Shown one piece after another: positions 24,914 through 37,941 of a stretch of 64,000 nt of DNA. Origin of the DNA: Clavulina sp. PMI_390 (lineage: Eukaryota; Basidiomycota; Agaricomycetes; Cantharellales; Hydnaceae); contig WIDE01000003.1 in the NCBI GenBank assembly GCA_015039315.1, positions 682,001-746,000 on the forward strand. The letters are read 5' to 3'. The stretch's first letter is position 1. The number at the start of each line of letters is the position of its first letter. The notes below the pieces were generated by a model that worked only from the letters and a program-made list of their open reading frames with translations, was not told the DNA's origin and did no database searches. The position numbers and the translations under genes were made by a program.

Positions 24914-26713
24914 AATTGCTTGGTTTGTGTGAAGAGAGGAAGAAAGAAGAAGATTCGGTTGAGTATATGTGTGAGTGAGAGTGTTGTCGACGCGCGGAGG
25001 CTTGTCAACTGGGTGGTGGTGGTGGTTGGTGGTGAAGGGAGACTGGGTCGCCGGTCAGGACCAGGTTTTATAACCCCTTGGTCTGCAAGCTTCTTTACTA
25101 GCCGCAGATACATCAGCTGCGATGGCCACGGCGACCAAGTGGTTACGAACCCTCGACGATCGCCCCCGCATCTCTCCGCCAATGCAGACGCATCCGCCGC
25201 CACACCGCCAAATGTCAGCAACGCCCCTTAGTTAGACCTGTTACAAACCATTATCTACATTATGAAAGATTACTAGCTAATCGTTTTGGCTTCTCTCTGA
25301 CGCATCCAGCGGGATGAAGGACGCATGATATTCATCTCCCCACTCATGACTCGGACCATTGTCATTGGCATTGACATGCGCGCACGGCCGACGCCCCTCC
25401 TCGCCCGTGCTTATCGCATACACATCCACCGACGTCATACCAAATCAACCTTTAGGCTACTTGAATTACCCCCCTCCTCCTCCTTGACTCTCCGAATCTA
25501 CTCCGTTTGCTTTAAAGTCCGATAGGACGGCAACCTCTTTTCAGATCGCCGTACGAACTTGTCATCATCATCTTCGTCACCTGAACACAAACCATGTCCC
25601 ACCCCTGGGCATTCAATCACAGCCCCCTTGGACCCTGGACAGACCAGAGAGTCTCCCTCTCTGAAAGCGGCACCCCACCACATCCTCAATGCGCCTCATG
25701 GACGCCGCCGAGGACAACAACAACAGCCCGCAAGCTCCATATACCATATTGAGTTATGAGAGCCGTCGCTAATAATATTACCCTTGTGCCGCGGCGCACC
25801 CATGAATTCAATCATTCTCGGTGCTTGTCAAAAAGCACTTAGTATGCGTCCACAAAATTATCCTGGATTCTGGAACGTCTCCACCCACAAAAAGCATTTT
25901 TGTCCATGGGCCCACCCCACTCGCTTTTCAAAAGGACTCTATAATGAATAATTCAGTGCCACCTCCACGCGTGTGGGTGCGTGTCTGTCATGGCCATCCA
26001 CGGAGAGATCGCTTTTTGGCTGGTAATTCATGAATCAATTATGGTGTGAGCGAATCCTGGACCTCTCGATCGAGGCTTTGACCTCCCTCCCTCCACCGAC
26101 GATTATTTCCATATCGAGCAACTCTTCCTTTTGTCGACCATTCGTCCTACGCGATGGGCACGGTCGGAAATCTGGATCTTGAGCCCTTACCGCTCAGGGA
26201 AATTGAATAATTGATCACCCACTCAGATCCTCGGTCATACAGTAATGGAGGTCCGATGCATGTGCGCTCAACTACAGATGAGATGTGAGCGATTTACTGG
26301 TACGAATAGTTTGATTCAAGCTCGATGAACTGTGGATATATATTGCACTTCGTCATGAATGAAAGCTTTCGCCTCGCAGCCAGCCGCGTATCAATTTGCT
26401 CAACTGCCAGGCGGAGCCGGAGGAAGTACAGCAATTCAACTCGTCGAACCAACACACCATCTGTAGTAGCGCGTGGTCTGCGTTTGAAAAACTCAAAGAA
26501 TATAGGGACTAATCAAATCCTAAGAGCACAAGGGAGCCAAAGGAGGTTCGGTATTGCCAATGTTCCATATATCATCAGAATTCTAGCTTGGAATATTGGT
26601 AGAACTATTCGGGTCTTTCGAGCTGTTAAGCGGAGGATAGAAAAGTTTCAAGTAATCTTCGTGCACAACTTGTACCAAGCTTTGAGGTAAGGAGGGCGGG
26701 AGAGATCAAGCGG
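24914..26713. other. Intergenic, 1.8 kb
   Basis: 5' region of the Cys-rich gene and 3' region of the membrane-protein gene. Short ORFs on both strands lack signal peptides, domains or splice support. No repeat family or RNA gene recognised. Confidence 0.35.
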
Positions 26714-29700
26714 TCAATGAGAAGAGTTCCTAGAGGCACCATTCGTCCCAGCGCCACTCCCATTGGCGCGTCCATTCCCATTAACACCTTGTCGGTGCTC
26801 ATCCTGCTCTTCATCAGGTTCCAAAAGGCCCCTCGAGCTGCCCGTGCTATTGGTCCGCCTAGGATGTCCTGCCTTCCTTTGCTTCCATCGATTATTCGCG
26901 GTTGTTGGGTCACTCGAGTCAGAGTTGCTCCTTCCTATCAATGACTCGGCCCGCGACACCAGTACGCCCCACAAATTCTTCAGCCCTGCACCAATGGAAG
27001 AGAGGAGCTTGTCCCGGCCACGCCAGATTGCGTGTTTTTCGCGAAGAATGCGGTCTGAACGCACGCGATGCTCTCCGTCAACAGTGATGCTCATGGCAAA
27101 GACCGTGCAGGTCATGGCTGCCAAAGTGGCTGACGCGTTCTATAACACCCCAAAAAACAGGCAGGAGAAGATCGTTAGTTGAGTGATATCACGAGGATGG
27201 GTACGCAACCGGAACAAGTGCGCCGAAACTGAAACGATTGAAGGAAACACTGGGTGCAGCGGTTTCAGATCCAACAGCACATGGTGATTCGCTGCGCCTG
27301 CGAAGCGAAAAAGTCTAGTGGAGTAAAATTGAAACACTCCCAGAAGCACTTGGGCGAGCGCATCGAGAACGGAGGAGCCACAGGTGATAGCCGATCTCTA
27401 AGTCCCGCCCGCAAAACGACGTTGGTTGGAGACCTTAAAGAAGAAGGAAGCGGGAAAACAATTGACAATGCATATGAGGGTGAAAAGCAGAGGGGAGGAA
27501 GCTCAAGCATAGCCTCAACTCCACACACGATTGCAGGAGAAAAATGGGTAATGCCGCCAGCTATTGGAATTCGCCCTCCAAATAATGCCGAGAACCAGAT
27601 GGTCCATCAGACCAATGTGAAGCTCATAACAGGAATTCAGGGCAGAGGCTCGGCTGCTTGCGTAGCGCAGATTAAAGCAAGCAAGCGCCATTGAAAGAAT
27701 AGTGAAGCCAAACAGAAGAGGAAATCAAAGCAAATATATGAAGAACGGTAGATATCAGAGTGAAATGTAACCCGTCAAGAGTTGCAAATCCATGTCAGAG
27801 TGCGTGTTGGCTCTCAGGACCTAGTGGTTCTGACATCCTGCAGCTGAAATGACGACAAGCATTCCTATCACGGGGAAAGGGGAGGCTATCCGGAGCCATC
27901 CAGCAATTGTAAACTGCCAAGAAAACCCTGAGGACGAACGAGCAGCAGAAGTGGTAGGAAACCTCGGCCGACGGGGATCCGCAGCAGTGCGGCGCGCAAA
28001 GAAAGAATAGGATGGGCGATCACAACAAAGAAACCACGCTCAGGTGGACTGCCATAGCTGCCATGGATATACCGGGAAGTAGGCAGCTCCCCCTTGGCTC
28101 GGGCATCACTGCTACTCTAATCGCCACACCAATCATTGTACCCTGTTCCCCCGCGCTACCATTTCTCGTGCAGCTCTTTATGCTGCTCACTGGCACCCCC
28201 GCTGGATCTAGACTCTGGACGCCCGCTTAGGAACAGGGTTGGATCCAAGTCTAGGCCAAGCGGCTTGGGAATGCGGGGAGGTAGACGGAGCGGGGAACCG
28301 GAGCGGCGGATGGAGGGATGGTGAGTGGCCTCAAAGCACATAAACACAGAGCCATGCAAAGAGCCGTCGAGAGGAGTCAAGAGAAGGGAAGATGATACCG
28401 GAAATGGGCCAGTTGCACAAGGCCGCTGGTCTCAATGGAGCAGAAAGGAGGCACGTACGATCATGAACATGATAACCACTACGATCCGAGCAAAGCAAGA
28501 AGTATTGAGGATCAGCTCATGTCATACGGAGCAAATTCCAACGGAGAGGAGACGGAGCCCAGGATATAGGAGATGAGCTGCAGCCAGTCAGGCGACCAAT
28601 GGTTTGTATAGCTGAACCGAGCTGCACTCCCTTGACAGTCCGGAGCCGCACCATTCCAGACACCATAATATGGGCATCCGGAATTTGGGTGGCGCGAGAG
28701 CCCCACGACAAGAACAGCTTCTGGATCAATAAGGTGAATTAGTACGTACTCTGGAGTTTTGCAGCCTGATCCACGCTCGCTCCACCAAGCAATGCACCGG
28801 TCATCATGCCTATTGAATATCAGCGGTTGCCCGGTGTCAAGCGCAATATCGAGAGATGATTCGAAGCCAGCAGACGAGAATGGGACGCAGTTGCGCCAAT
28901 TTCCGCCGGGTGAATGAACGAGGATCATGGAAGCGCAGAGCAGAGCAGAAGGTATGTGTATGTGGCAATAAGAAAATGCCCCCAAATTTCCCCATCATTG
29001 TCATCGTCCCGAAGGCCGTGGAGAGTTAGGGAGTGGTATTGAATCAACAGCCCATGACCCGAAATTTTGGGGGGGCCGGGGCAGAAGCGCGCGATGGATT
29101 ATGCCAAGCCGCCCAAATAACAGCGGATGACAAGTCAAATAGAACAAAAATACCATGACCAGCACCAACAGCCGAACGACCCAACAAGCGATTTGCATGT
29201 GGGATACGGCGAAATGAGATCGTAGAGAGCATGAAGTTTTTCGGATGGAATCGGGGTAAGGTAGACATCACAGCGTGGTGATGTGGTGAGCCCAAGTAAG
29301 ATAGATTCGCATAAAGTGCGAAGCAACACCGAGAAAAGAGGAAAGTGAGGGAATGGGACCGCGATGCCGAGCGCCAACGACCCACAAGAGGCGAGGACAC
29401 GAGCAAATCAATATCCCAAAGAAAATAGAGCATTATAAATTTGAAAATTCGATTAGAGGAGTTCCTCGCGTGCTGGAATCACGATACATACCAGGAATGG
29501 AGATGAGGCCTGTTGAATATCACGGAGATTTCCGTCATGTCGTCATGAAGCCAGGATCGAGGGCCAAGGGCAGATCCGAAACACCATAAGATGAACACAT
29601 TGTCCGTGGTTTCTTCTGGAAAAGGTAGTAACTGACCGATGACGGACATCTGATTGATAGTAGGGAGGAGGGCTAGACGAAGCCCTTCAACCACGACTGG

Positions 29701-31069
29701 TTTGCATGCCTCAAATCGGGAGGCCCCGAATGCGAGATACGTCTCAATTTTATCTCGGTTCTCCCTAGTGACATACTGTAAGTGAAAGAACAGGACAGAC
29801 AAGGAGCAAACGATAAAGCGGCATTGCTCAACGGGGAATCAAACTCAACTCGAGCTCCTTCAACACATAGTTCGTAGCCACTACGATGGCGCTGATGGTG
29901 CCTCCACACAGCATACCAAGAATGGGTACTGATATTAAGGAGCAACGTGCCCGGACATGAAATTAGCACGCTGCAGGTATGGATGGCTCTAGAGCAACGC
30001 ACTGAACTGGTCCGGGCTCCTGGAAAGGGTGGATGACACCATGAATACATTCAATCGAACGACTTGACTTGGGCAGCAGCGTGTATACATACCAGAAAGG
30101 CTGCTGGCTCATTGCAAAGCGAACACCGAGGATGGAGACCGGAACGGTCGAAATGAACATGGCAATAAATACGGCAGGCATCTAGGAGAATCAGGAGAAG
30201 GGGGTGAGCCTGTGAAAAATTGCAATCACAATGCATGGATGATTGCCATCCCGATACCGTCCTGGGCAACAGCTCGGCACTCGCGGCACCATAAAGCTCG
30301 GAAATCTTCCGAAGACAAGCTGTCGCTCATCAGGGCAATTTAGCAGGAGGAAATTGGACCTACCATGTGTCTAAAACGGAGTTTGCTCTTATTCACGACT
30401 GCGAATCGCGAAGGGTGTTTCCGGGATTACGCCATAGCGGGTAGACATAGATAGAACCATGAGACCCATTAGAACCTTTAGGTTGATTCCATGCGGCTTG
30501 GGAGGCCCGTGCATACGGGAAAGGCACTTACTGACTTCAAACGTCCCGAGAAGAACGAGCAACACTGCGAATCGTACACGAAAGGAAAGAAGAAGAGAAT
30601 CAGTAGCCAATCGAGAAGGTAACTAATCTCCAGGGAGTCTAGAGCGCCCCGGTCGGGTAGATATAATGAAAAGAATCTGGGCAAATACCACATGTCCCCC
30701 TGGTAGCCCGCGGTAGAAGTGAAAGTATACAAAACTTACGTGTCAATCCCGCCACGGCCCACGGGCTTTTCGCGTGGAACACACTTTGAAGGACCAGAGC
30801 CATGATTGACAACTGGATTATGCAGCGGATCGCTGAGGAAAATAGTGAGCCACCGACATTGACTCCAAGTACCGCCGAGAACAAAACATCGAAGGCCTGA
30901 GTGAAGAGCGCCGCGCATTCCCAGATGCATGTTTACCATCAGTTCAAATGGGAAGGTAGCATTAGACACATTTGGACGAGACGCTGCGACAGGGGAGCGA
31001 GAGGAGACGCACAATGAACGCAAACCCAATGCCCACATTCCCCCAACTCAAATCGGTCTTTCCATCCAT
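26714..31069 (-). CDS. UPF0014 family membrane protein (ALS3/STAR2/FetB-like transporter subunit)
   Basis: Polytopic membrane protein related to E. coli FetB and plant ALS3/STAR2, the membrane halves of half-type ABC exporters for metals or related solutes. Twelve exons: 31069-31013, 30896-30740, 30564-30532, 30398-30364, 30181-30093, 30019-30003, 29928-29850, 29764-29637, 29509-29492, 28809-28750, 28478-28459, 27139-26714; 372 residues, all phases consistent. Landmarks in order: SAIRCIIQLSIMALVLQ, PAVFIAMFISTVPVSI, IPILGMLCGGTISAI, the coupling segment YLAFGASRFEA with LALLPTINQMSVIGLISIPG, then MMTGALLGGASVDQAAKLQM and VIMFMINASATLAAM. Exons of 17, 18 and 20 nt encode SPDQF, LISIPG and MVIMFMI. 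Introns reach 682 and 1319 nt. The C-terminal tail is basic, then acidic and disordered. No ATPase partner gene is nearby. Confidence 0.9.
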
Positions 31070-31257
31070 ACTGGGCTAATCTTTGGGAGGGTATGCGTAT
31101 GGTCAGTCCTGAGCACCCGTAAGTCGCGCCTTCTATGAGCTGAGTGTCTCAAGAGCGAGACGAAGAGCGAGCTGTGTGAGCTGCGGCGCCGAGCTCTGAA
31201 AGTGACGTTCGCGTCGGGATCTCCAGTTTATGCGATGCCGTGAGAAAACGCACGTGC
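31070..31257. promoter_or_regulatory. Bidirectional promoter region
   Basis: Only 188 bp separate the ATG of the UPF0014 gene (minus strand) from the first ATG of the PLP-homeostasis gene (plus strand), so the two must share promoter sequence. No clear TATA box on either strand. Confidence 0.6.
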
Positions 31258-32414
<1,157 letters not shown>

Positions 32415-32537
32415 ACACTAATAAGCAGTGCTAATTAATAGCATCGTAGAGCATTCCCCTCTAATCGGTAAATGAAGATAAGAGCATAAGAGGGAGACTT
32501 GTGAAGGCCCATTGTGGGTCTAGCATTCTAATGGCGG

Positions 32538-33994
32538 TCACAGCTTGGCCTTCACGGGTTTGACAGTCTCAACGCCACCCTTGGCGCCGACTAACCCATC
32601 AATCACCTCTTCCGCTTCCCGCACAAATCTCTGCAGGAGCTCCGCACAGGTAGGAATGTCCTGGACGAGGCCCACTGCCACCCCAGACGTCCACATACCC
32701 GCATCGATGTCGCCTGTCTCGTAAACTTGTTTGCCACGAGGACCACGAACGAGAGGCCGCAGGTCACGCTCAAAATCCGCCCCACCTGGCCGTTTCTCCA
32801 GCCGGACAACCTCCTTTGTGATTGCGTTCTTGAACACACGCGAAGTGTTGCCAAGCGTAGTGAAGACAAGAATCGTGTCTATCGTTGAATATTGAGAGTG
32901 CGAGAGGGTCGAGCTAAGGATAGTTGGTCCACTAGAGTGAAATTGAGTAACGGACCTTGCTCAGTAGACTCAACCATTGTCTTCTTGATGTTAGGGTGGA
33001 CAGGAGCTTCCACCGTGCACATGAATCGGGTGCCCATATTGACTCCCTGAAAGCGTGCCACAGCGTGAGATCAATCGGTCGCGAACACCAAGAGTAAGGA
33101 CTGACCTGAGCACCCAATGATAGAGCCGCGGCAAGACCTCTGCCATCACCAAAGCCACCAGATGCAATATACGGAATCTTCATTTCCTGAGCAGCACGAG
33201 CCAAAAAGATGATGCTTCCCAATCCTTGTTCGCCGTTCGTCCCAGCACCTAGTCAAAAGCCTCTCAGTCTTTCAGTGGCCTGGACAAGAACGGGTGGCAT
33301 ACTTTCAGAACCATCGATGGAGATAAAGTCAACGCCCATCCTCTCGGCAGCCTTCGCGTGGCGAATCGTCGTGCACTTGTGAATGATGATGCAGTTGTTG
33401 TCCTTGAGTAGCTTCATCAAATCCTTTGGAGTGTTCCCCGCGGTTTCAAATACTCGGACGCCTAACATAGATCAAACAGTCAGCAAAATAAGCGCATCGC
33501 AATCCGATTAATCTTACCCTCTTCAACGGCCGCGCGAGCATATGCCACAAAGTCAGGGCTGTTGACCATCATCGTCATTGTGATGTTGACTCCAAAAGGC
33601 TTGTCGCCCTTGATCAGCGCTCGGCATTCACGAATAGCCTTCCGAAGAGCTTCAACGTTTGGCTGAGTGACTGGGAGGGTGTAAGACGGACAGTCATAAA
33701 ATGACGTGAAATGCTTGAGATATTAATGACATACGAGAAGACAAAATTCCAAGCCCGCCTGCATTAGAAACGGCTGCGGCCATGACCGGGAGTCCCACCT
33801 ACAGGTGCGGGGGGTGAGTAATCGCGTTCTGGAAACCTAGATACCTACGAACCCATTGCATCCCGCCCTGCACGATGGGACTGTTCAAGCATTTTGCAGA
33901 ATGTTACTTGTTAACCCTCGCACCAGAGCACGAGCCATAAGATTTGAACGCACTACTGGATCCCCAGTTTCTCAGTGAGTAAGGTCTTAATCAT
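32538..33994 (-). CDS. Nitronate monooxygenase, copy 2
   Basis: Paralog of the gene at 3867-5426, same FMN-dependent reaction. Eight exons: 33994-33957, 33880-33853, 33798-33735, 33670-33518, 33461-33303, 33248-33106, 33046-32956, 32878-32538; 338 residues. Marks: [75 protein letters not shown]. Exons 2-7 have exactly the lengths of copy 1 (28, 64, 153, 159, 143, 91 nt). The final intron of copy 1 is absent here: the equivalent GKQVYETGD is read straight through, showing clean intron loss or gain. Its C-terminus is longer (VETVKPVKAKL) but keeps the same AKL end. Convergent with the PLP gene, 123 bp apart. Confidence 0.93.
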
Positions 33995-34338
33995 GTTGAG
34001 AGAGACGCTGAAAGAACACGTTGAAGGAAGGTGGCAGGATGCAGCTCTGCAAAAGGCGCGGGAAGAAATTTAGAGTTACCTCACTGCGAGCTTTTTGACA
34101 GCTTTCCGGAAGAGACGCTCCGGTGTAGAGAGACGTCGTTGAACCGCATGCGGCATTGAACCTCACAGTTAGATATTAGTACAGTATTTGGGGCATTGGC
34201 GCTGAAGAATATGGCTTGAATGGCGCATTTCCGACCAGCAGGTATCCGCACATCGTGACCCTTTTGTTGTTTGGGGTTGTTAGCCGAGGTCTCGAATGAT
34301 CGACCATCCAAATTCGGGCTCATCCTTCCCAGCCAACG

Positions 34339-35621
34339 ATGGGACAAGATTGGGACATCTACTGTCTTTCATGCCCACGCAATATCACAATGAACTGCGA
34401 TCCCCTTCGATATATGGTCTACCGTGAAGACATCCAGTATGCGATAATTCCACATTTGTTGCCGCCGCCGTTTCCCCGAAGCCCTCTCTCCATAAAAGCA
34501 GAAAGGTGAGACATCAGTCATTTGTAATGCGTAAATTGTCGATGTGTAGTGATAGAACCCCTTGCAGAGATTCTAAAACTCCTCAGCACCAGTTGTCTCA
34601 GCCAAAGTCTTCGTCCCGCGTTCCACGAGAGCTTTGTAGCCATGAGGTTGCTATGAAGCGGAAAAAATCCCATTTCCTTGAGCTACCTCCTGAGCTGATC
34701 CAGATGGTCTTCAATAATATCACCGATCTTGTGGACGCGTTCTGCCTTGGTATAACGTGTACCTTCCTCTGGTCGAGCGGGGAGCATCACATCAAGAAGC
34801 TCTGGACCGCCATGCAGGCTCCTTGCGTTGGCCACATCATTATTTGCATAGGAGACTGGTTGACGGCGTTTCCTCCTGCGTGTAGAACGGAGGAAGCAAG
34901 GGACGAAATAGCTCAGGCTTACAATCACCCAACGTTCGCGACCTATCAGACAATGTCTGAAAAGGAGCGAGAGAGCTTGCATTCGAACGGAGGTAGCCCT
35001 TGGCGAGCTCCACGTGAAAATGACGGCCCTGAAGACGCGGATGATACTCTTTCGCTATTTATGGAATCACTGGCGTTCGGCCTCTCTGGTCGCACTGACA
35101 ACAGCCGTTGGTCGAACGGCGGTCAGTTGTACCGTTTCTGGGGTTCCAAATCGGCGGCTGGACGATTCGACTGGAAACTCGCCAGGTTATGGATTGAAGG
35201 TCCGCACCCAAGGTCTTCACTAGAGCGGCAGAATACTTTAGTGCTCCGCAACCTCTCCAAGAGGATGTTTGTACGCTCAGACCTTTTGACTTCCGACCCT
35301 TCGGATAGAGCGCGCTCGCTTGGACAAGGCCTTCTTTACTACATCTGCTGGTCGGAGTGTACCCCCTCTGGCTTTGAGGGACGAGACCCAATAGTCTCGG
35401 AAGGGCCATGGGCAGGGGATCGATTCGATATCATTACACTCGAATCTTTAGGCGGGGACTGCTTGCGACTCACAAATGACGGATGGAAGGACGCATCGCA
35501 AGAAGTACGGGATCGGATTGAGATTGTTGAGGGGTGGGATGTTCTGGAGGAAGGTCGCGCACCATACGAGTACCAGCGCAAACCAGTTGACGAACCACAA
35601 CCAGAGTTTGAGTCCGACTAG
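34339..35621 (+). CDS. F-box-like protein, family member 3 (tandem copy A)
   Basis: Exons 34339-34505 and 34568-35621; 406 residues. The leader exon starts MGQDWDIYCLSC and ends with LLPPPFPRSPLSIKAE, the same position and proline pattern as members 1 and 2. The acceptor at 34567 was preferred over one 18 nt upstream because it aligns with copy B. Exon 2 has the F-box FLELPPELIQMVFNNITDL, then DAFCLGITCTFLWSSGEHHI. Family marks follow: LVLRNLSKRMFVRSDLL, GPWAGDRFDIITLESLGGD. The acidic C-terminus is disordered. SCF adaptor role inferred from the F-box. Copy B is 0.65 kb downstream. Confidence 0.85.
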
Positions 35622-35987
35622 AAGATGGGTTGATTGCAACTACGATATTCCTTTTCTCCTCATACATGATACGACAGATCAAACGTCTTGGTATAAATTG
35701 TGACTCTGGTCGGTTTAATCAAGGCATCTTTGGATACGAAAATGTACACTGTTGAAAGTCAAAGCAGGGATCAGAGAATTCGGTATAAGCACTAGGAAAT
35801 GAAAGGAGGGCATGAGTATAATGCTAGTTGACCAGGAAGAAACATTAGATAGATCGGAGAGAAATCATGCTAATAGGGGAGGGGGGTTTGAGGGTTGCAA
35901 GGAGTACACAAAGGAGGATGGAAGCCTGCCCAAGAACAGGGATGAAGATGCTAGAGGAGATTAAGAGGTTAGATAATTGGGACGAGT
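35622..35987. repeat. 3' flank of copy A, duplicated at 37543-37941
   Basis: This A-copy flank matches the B-copy flank in order, with shared runs such as TTTTGGATAC-like, GTACACTGTTGAAG-like and ATTAGATAGATCG segments, diverged by point changes and small indels. It shows the duplication extends well past the coding region. Confidence 0.75.
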
Positions 35988-36075
35988 TGCGCCGTTGGTC
36001 TACCCCTTTGAGCGATGAGAGCCTCTACGACAATCAGCTACTGAATCTCCTGTTCCTCAGACAGAGCACCTGCAC
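35988..36075 (-). pseudogene. Relic of the 3' end of the PH-domain gene
   Basis: Reverse-strand translation resembles the C-terminus of the PH protein at 37942-39567: SEEQEIQ, stop, LIVVEALIAQRGRPTA, against SEEEEIQWLSAVRALIARRGGPTA in the live gene. The live Trp codon is TAG here and the live stop codon has become CAA. Only the last 25-30 codons are recognisable. It marks the upstream copy of a duplicated segment that contained an F-box gene plus the tail of its convergent neighbour. Confidence 0.8.
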
Positions 36076-36268
36076 GCGGCATGATCCTACGTTTTACTGG
36101 CTAGTATTCCGTTAGGGCGGTTTGATCTCGAATATTGTAGCCAGAATGGTATGCTTCTAACACTAGGCGCATTGAGGCCCTGTCCTTTTGTTGCGGTGCG
36201 TTTGGGGTGCTTCGGGCGCATCACTGGCTTGTTCTGAACTTCCCACAATTTTAGGTCCATCGTCAACG

Positions 36269-37542
36269 ATGGGGCAAGATTGGGACATTTATTGTCTTTC
36301 GTGTGCACGTCGTATTACAGGAGACTGTGATCGTCTTCGATATATGGTCTACCGAAAATACAGCCAGTATGCGGTTATCCCGCACTTGCTGCCACCACCA
36401 TTCCCACCAAGCCCGCTCTCCATTAAAGCAGAAATGTGAGGCACTGATATCTTAGCGGCCTCCATACACACATCTCACCAAAAATGATGCCTTATAGGGA
36501 ATCTAAACGCCGTCAAAACGGGTCGTCGCCTCCAATGACTGCGTCTAGTGTCGCTCAAAGGCTATCTGGTTGCAAGGAGGCTGTAATCCACGGAAAACTT
36601 CATTTTCACGATCTACCCCCCGAAATCATTGGGATGGTTTTCAAAAATATACCCAATCTCTTAGATGCGTTCTGCCTCGGCATAACGTGTACTTTTGCCT
36701 GGTCCTGTGGAGAGCACCAAATAGAGGAGCTTTGGACAATCATCAAGGCTCCTTGCATTGGGCACATAATTGTTTGTCTAGGGGACTGGCTCAAAACGCT
36801 CCCTCCTGCATGTAGAATGGAGGACGTCAGGGACGAGATTGCCCTCGCTTACGGCCACCCATCATTCGAGAAGTATCAGACAATGTCTGATGAAGAGCGA
36901 AACGACGTGCACTGGGATGACGGTAGTCCCTGGCGGGCTCCAAGCGAAGATAGCGACTCAGAAGAAGACAACGACATACTTTCACTGTTCATGGAGTCGC
37001 TGGCCTTTGGTCTTTCCGGTCGCACTAGCAGCAGTAGCCGTTGGCCATCTGATAACAATCTCCACCGGTTCTGGGGAGCCAGGTCGATCGCTGAGCATTT
37101 TGACTGGGCACTCGCTAGGCTATGGATTGAAGGTCCACATTCAAGATCTACTTTCGAGCATGAGAATATCCTGGTACTTCGAAACCTCTCCAGGAGAATT
37201 TTTGTGCGGTCAGACATTCTAACTTCGGACATGGCTGATGGAGCACGTTTACTGGGACAGGGCCTCCTTTACTACATATCCTGGTCAGACTGTGTCCCCT
37301 CTGGCTTTGAGGGACGCGACCCGATAATATCGGAGGGACCATGGGCCGGTAATCGATTTGACATTGTCACCCTCGAGTCCTTGGGTGGGGATTGTGCGCG
37401 GCTCACACAAGATGGTTGGGAAGATGGATCACAAGAGGTACGCGCTCGGATTGAGATTGTCGAGGGTTGGGATGTTCTGGAGGAAGGTCGTGCACCATAC
37501 ACGTACTATGATAAACCAAACCAAGAGTCCCAGTCCGACTAG
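36269..37542 (+). CDS. F-box-like protein, family member 4 (tandem copy B)
   Basis: Exons 36269-36435 and 36498-37542; 403 residues. Exon 1 (167 nt) and the intron (62 nt) have the same lengths as in copy A. Leader MGQDWDIYCLSCARRI and LLPPPFPPSPLSIKAE; F-box FHDLPPEIIGMVFKNIPNL, then DAFCLGITCTFAWSCGEHQI; C-terminal marks LVLRNLSRRIFVRSDIL and GPWAGNRFDIVTLESLGGD. Sequence identity with copy A is high throughout and includes the intron ends. It converges with the live PH-domain gene, 400 bp away. Function is inferred from the F-box only. Confidence 0.87.
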
Positions 37543-37941
37543 GGGATATGTTGATGGTAATGGCGGCTTTGTTTTCTTCACATACATGATACAACCAATC
37601 AAAATGTTTTGAGATGTATAGTGACCTTACTAACCACTCATGAGATACATCGGGGCATTTTTGGATACTAAATTGTACACCGTTGAAGTTCGGAGTAGGG
37701 GTCGGGGAATATGGTCCCAAGACCGGGAAATAGGAAGGAATGTGAGGTGAGGTGTCAGTAGGTCCAGTAGCGAGAACGCTAGTTGATAAGGAAAAGGCAT
37801 TAGATAGATCGAGGAAAGATCATGCTGAGGGGGGATGAGGGCTCGAGAATTGCGAGGGGTATACAAAAGAGGGCAAGAAACACGCCCAGAAACCGAAACA
37901 GGGAAGCCAGTAGAGACCATGAGATGAATAAGTGGGATGAG

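Noticed and set aside
26325..26690. 121-codon plus-strand ORF in the 1.8-kb intergenic region
   Set aside because: Arg-rich random-looking sequence, no signal peptide or motif, no splice pattern.
27254..27694. 146-codon plus-strand ORF
   Set aside because: Inside the long last intron of the UPF0014 gene; no recognisable feature, although transcript data could reopen the question.
28517..28729. Reverse-strand ORF read as an alternative UPF0014 exon
   Set aside because: It lies between the 60-nt and 20-nt exons and does not match the family; joining 28750 to the 20-nt exon gives the expected KLQMVIMFMI with correct phase.
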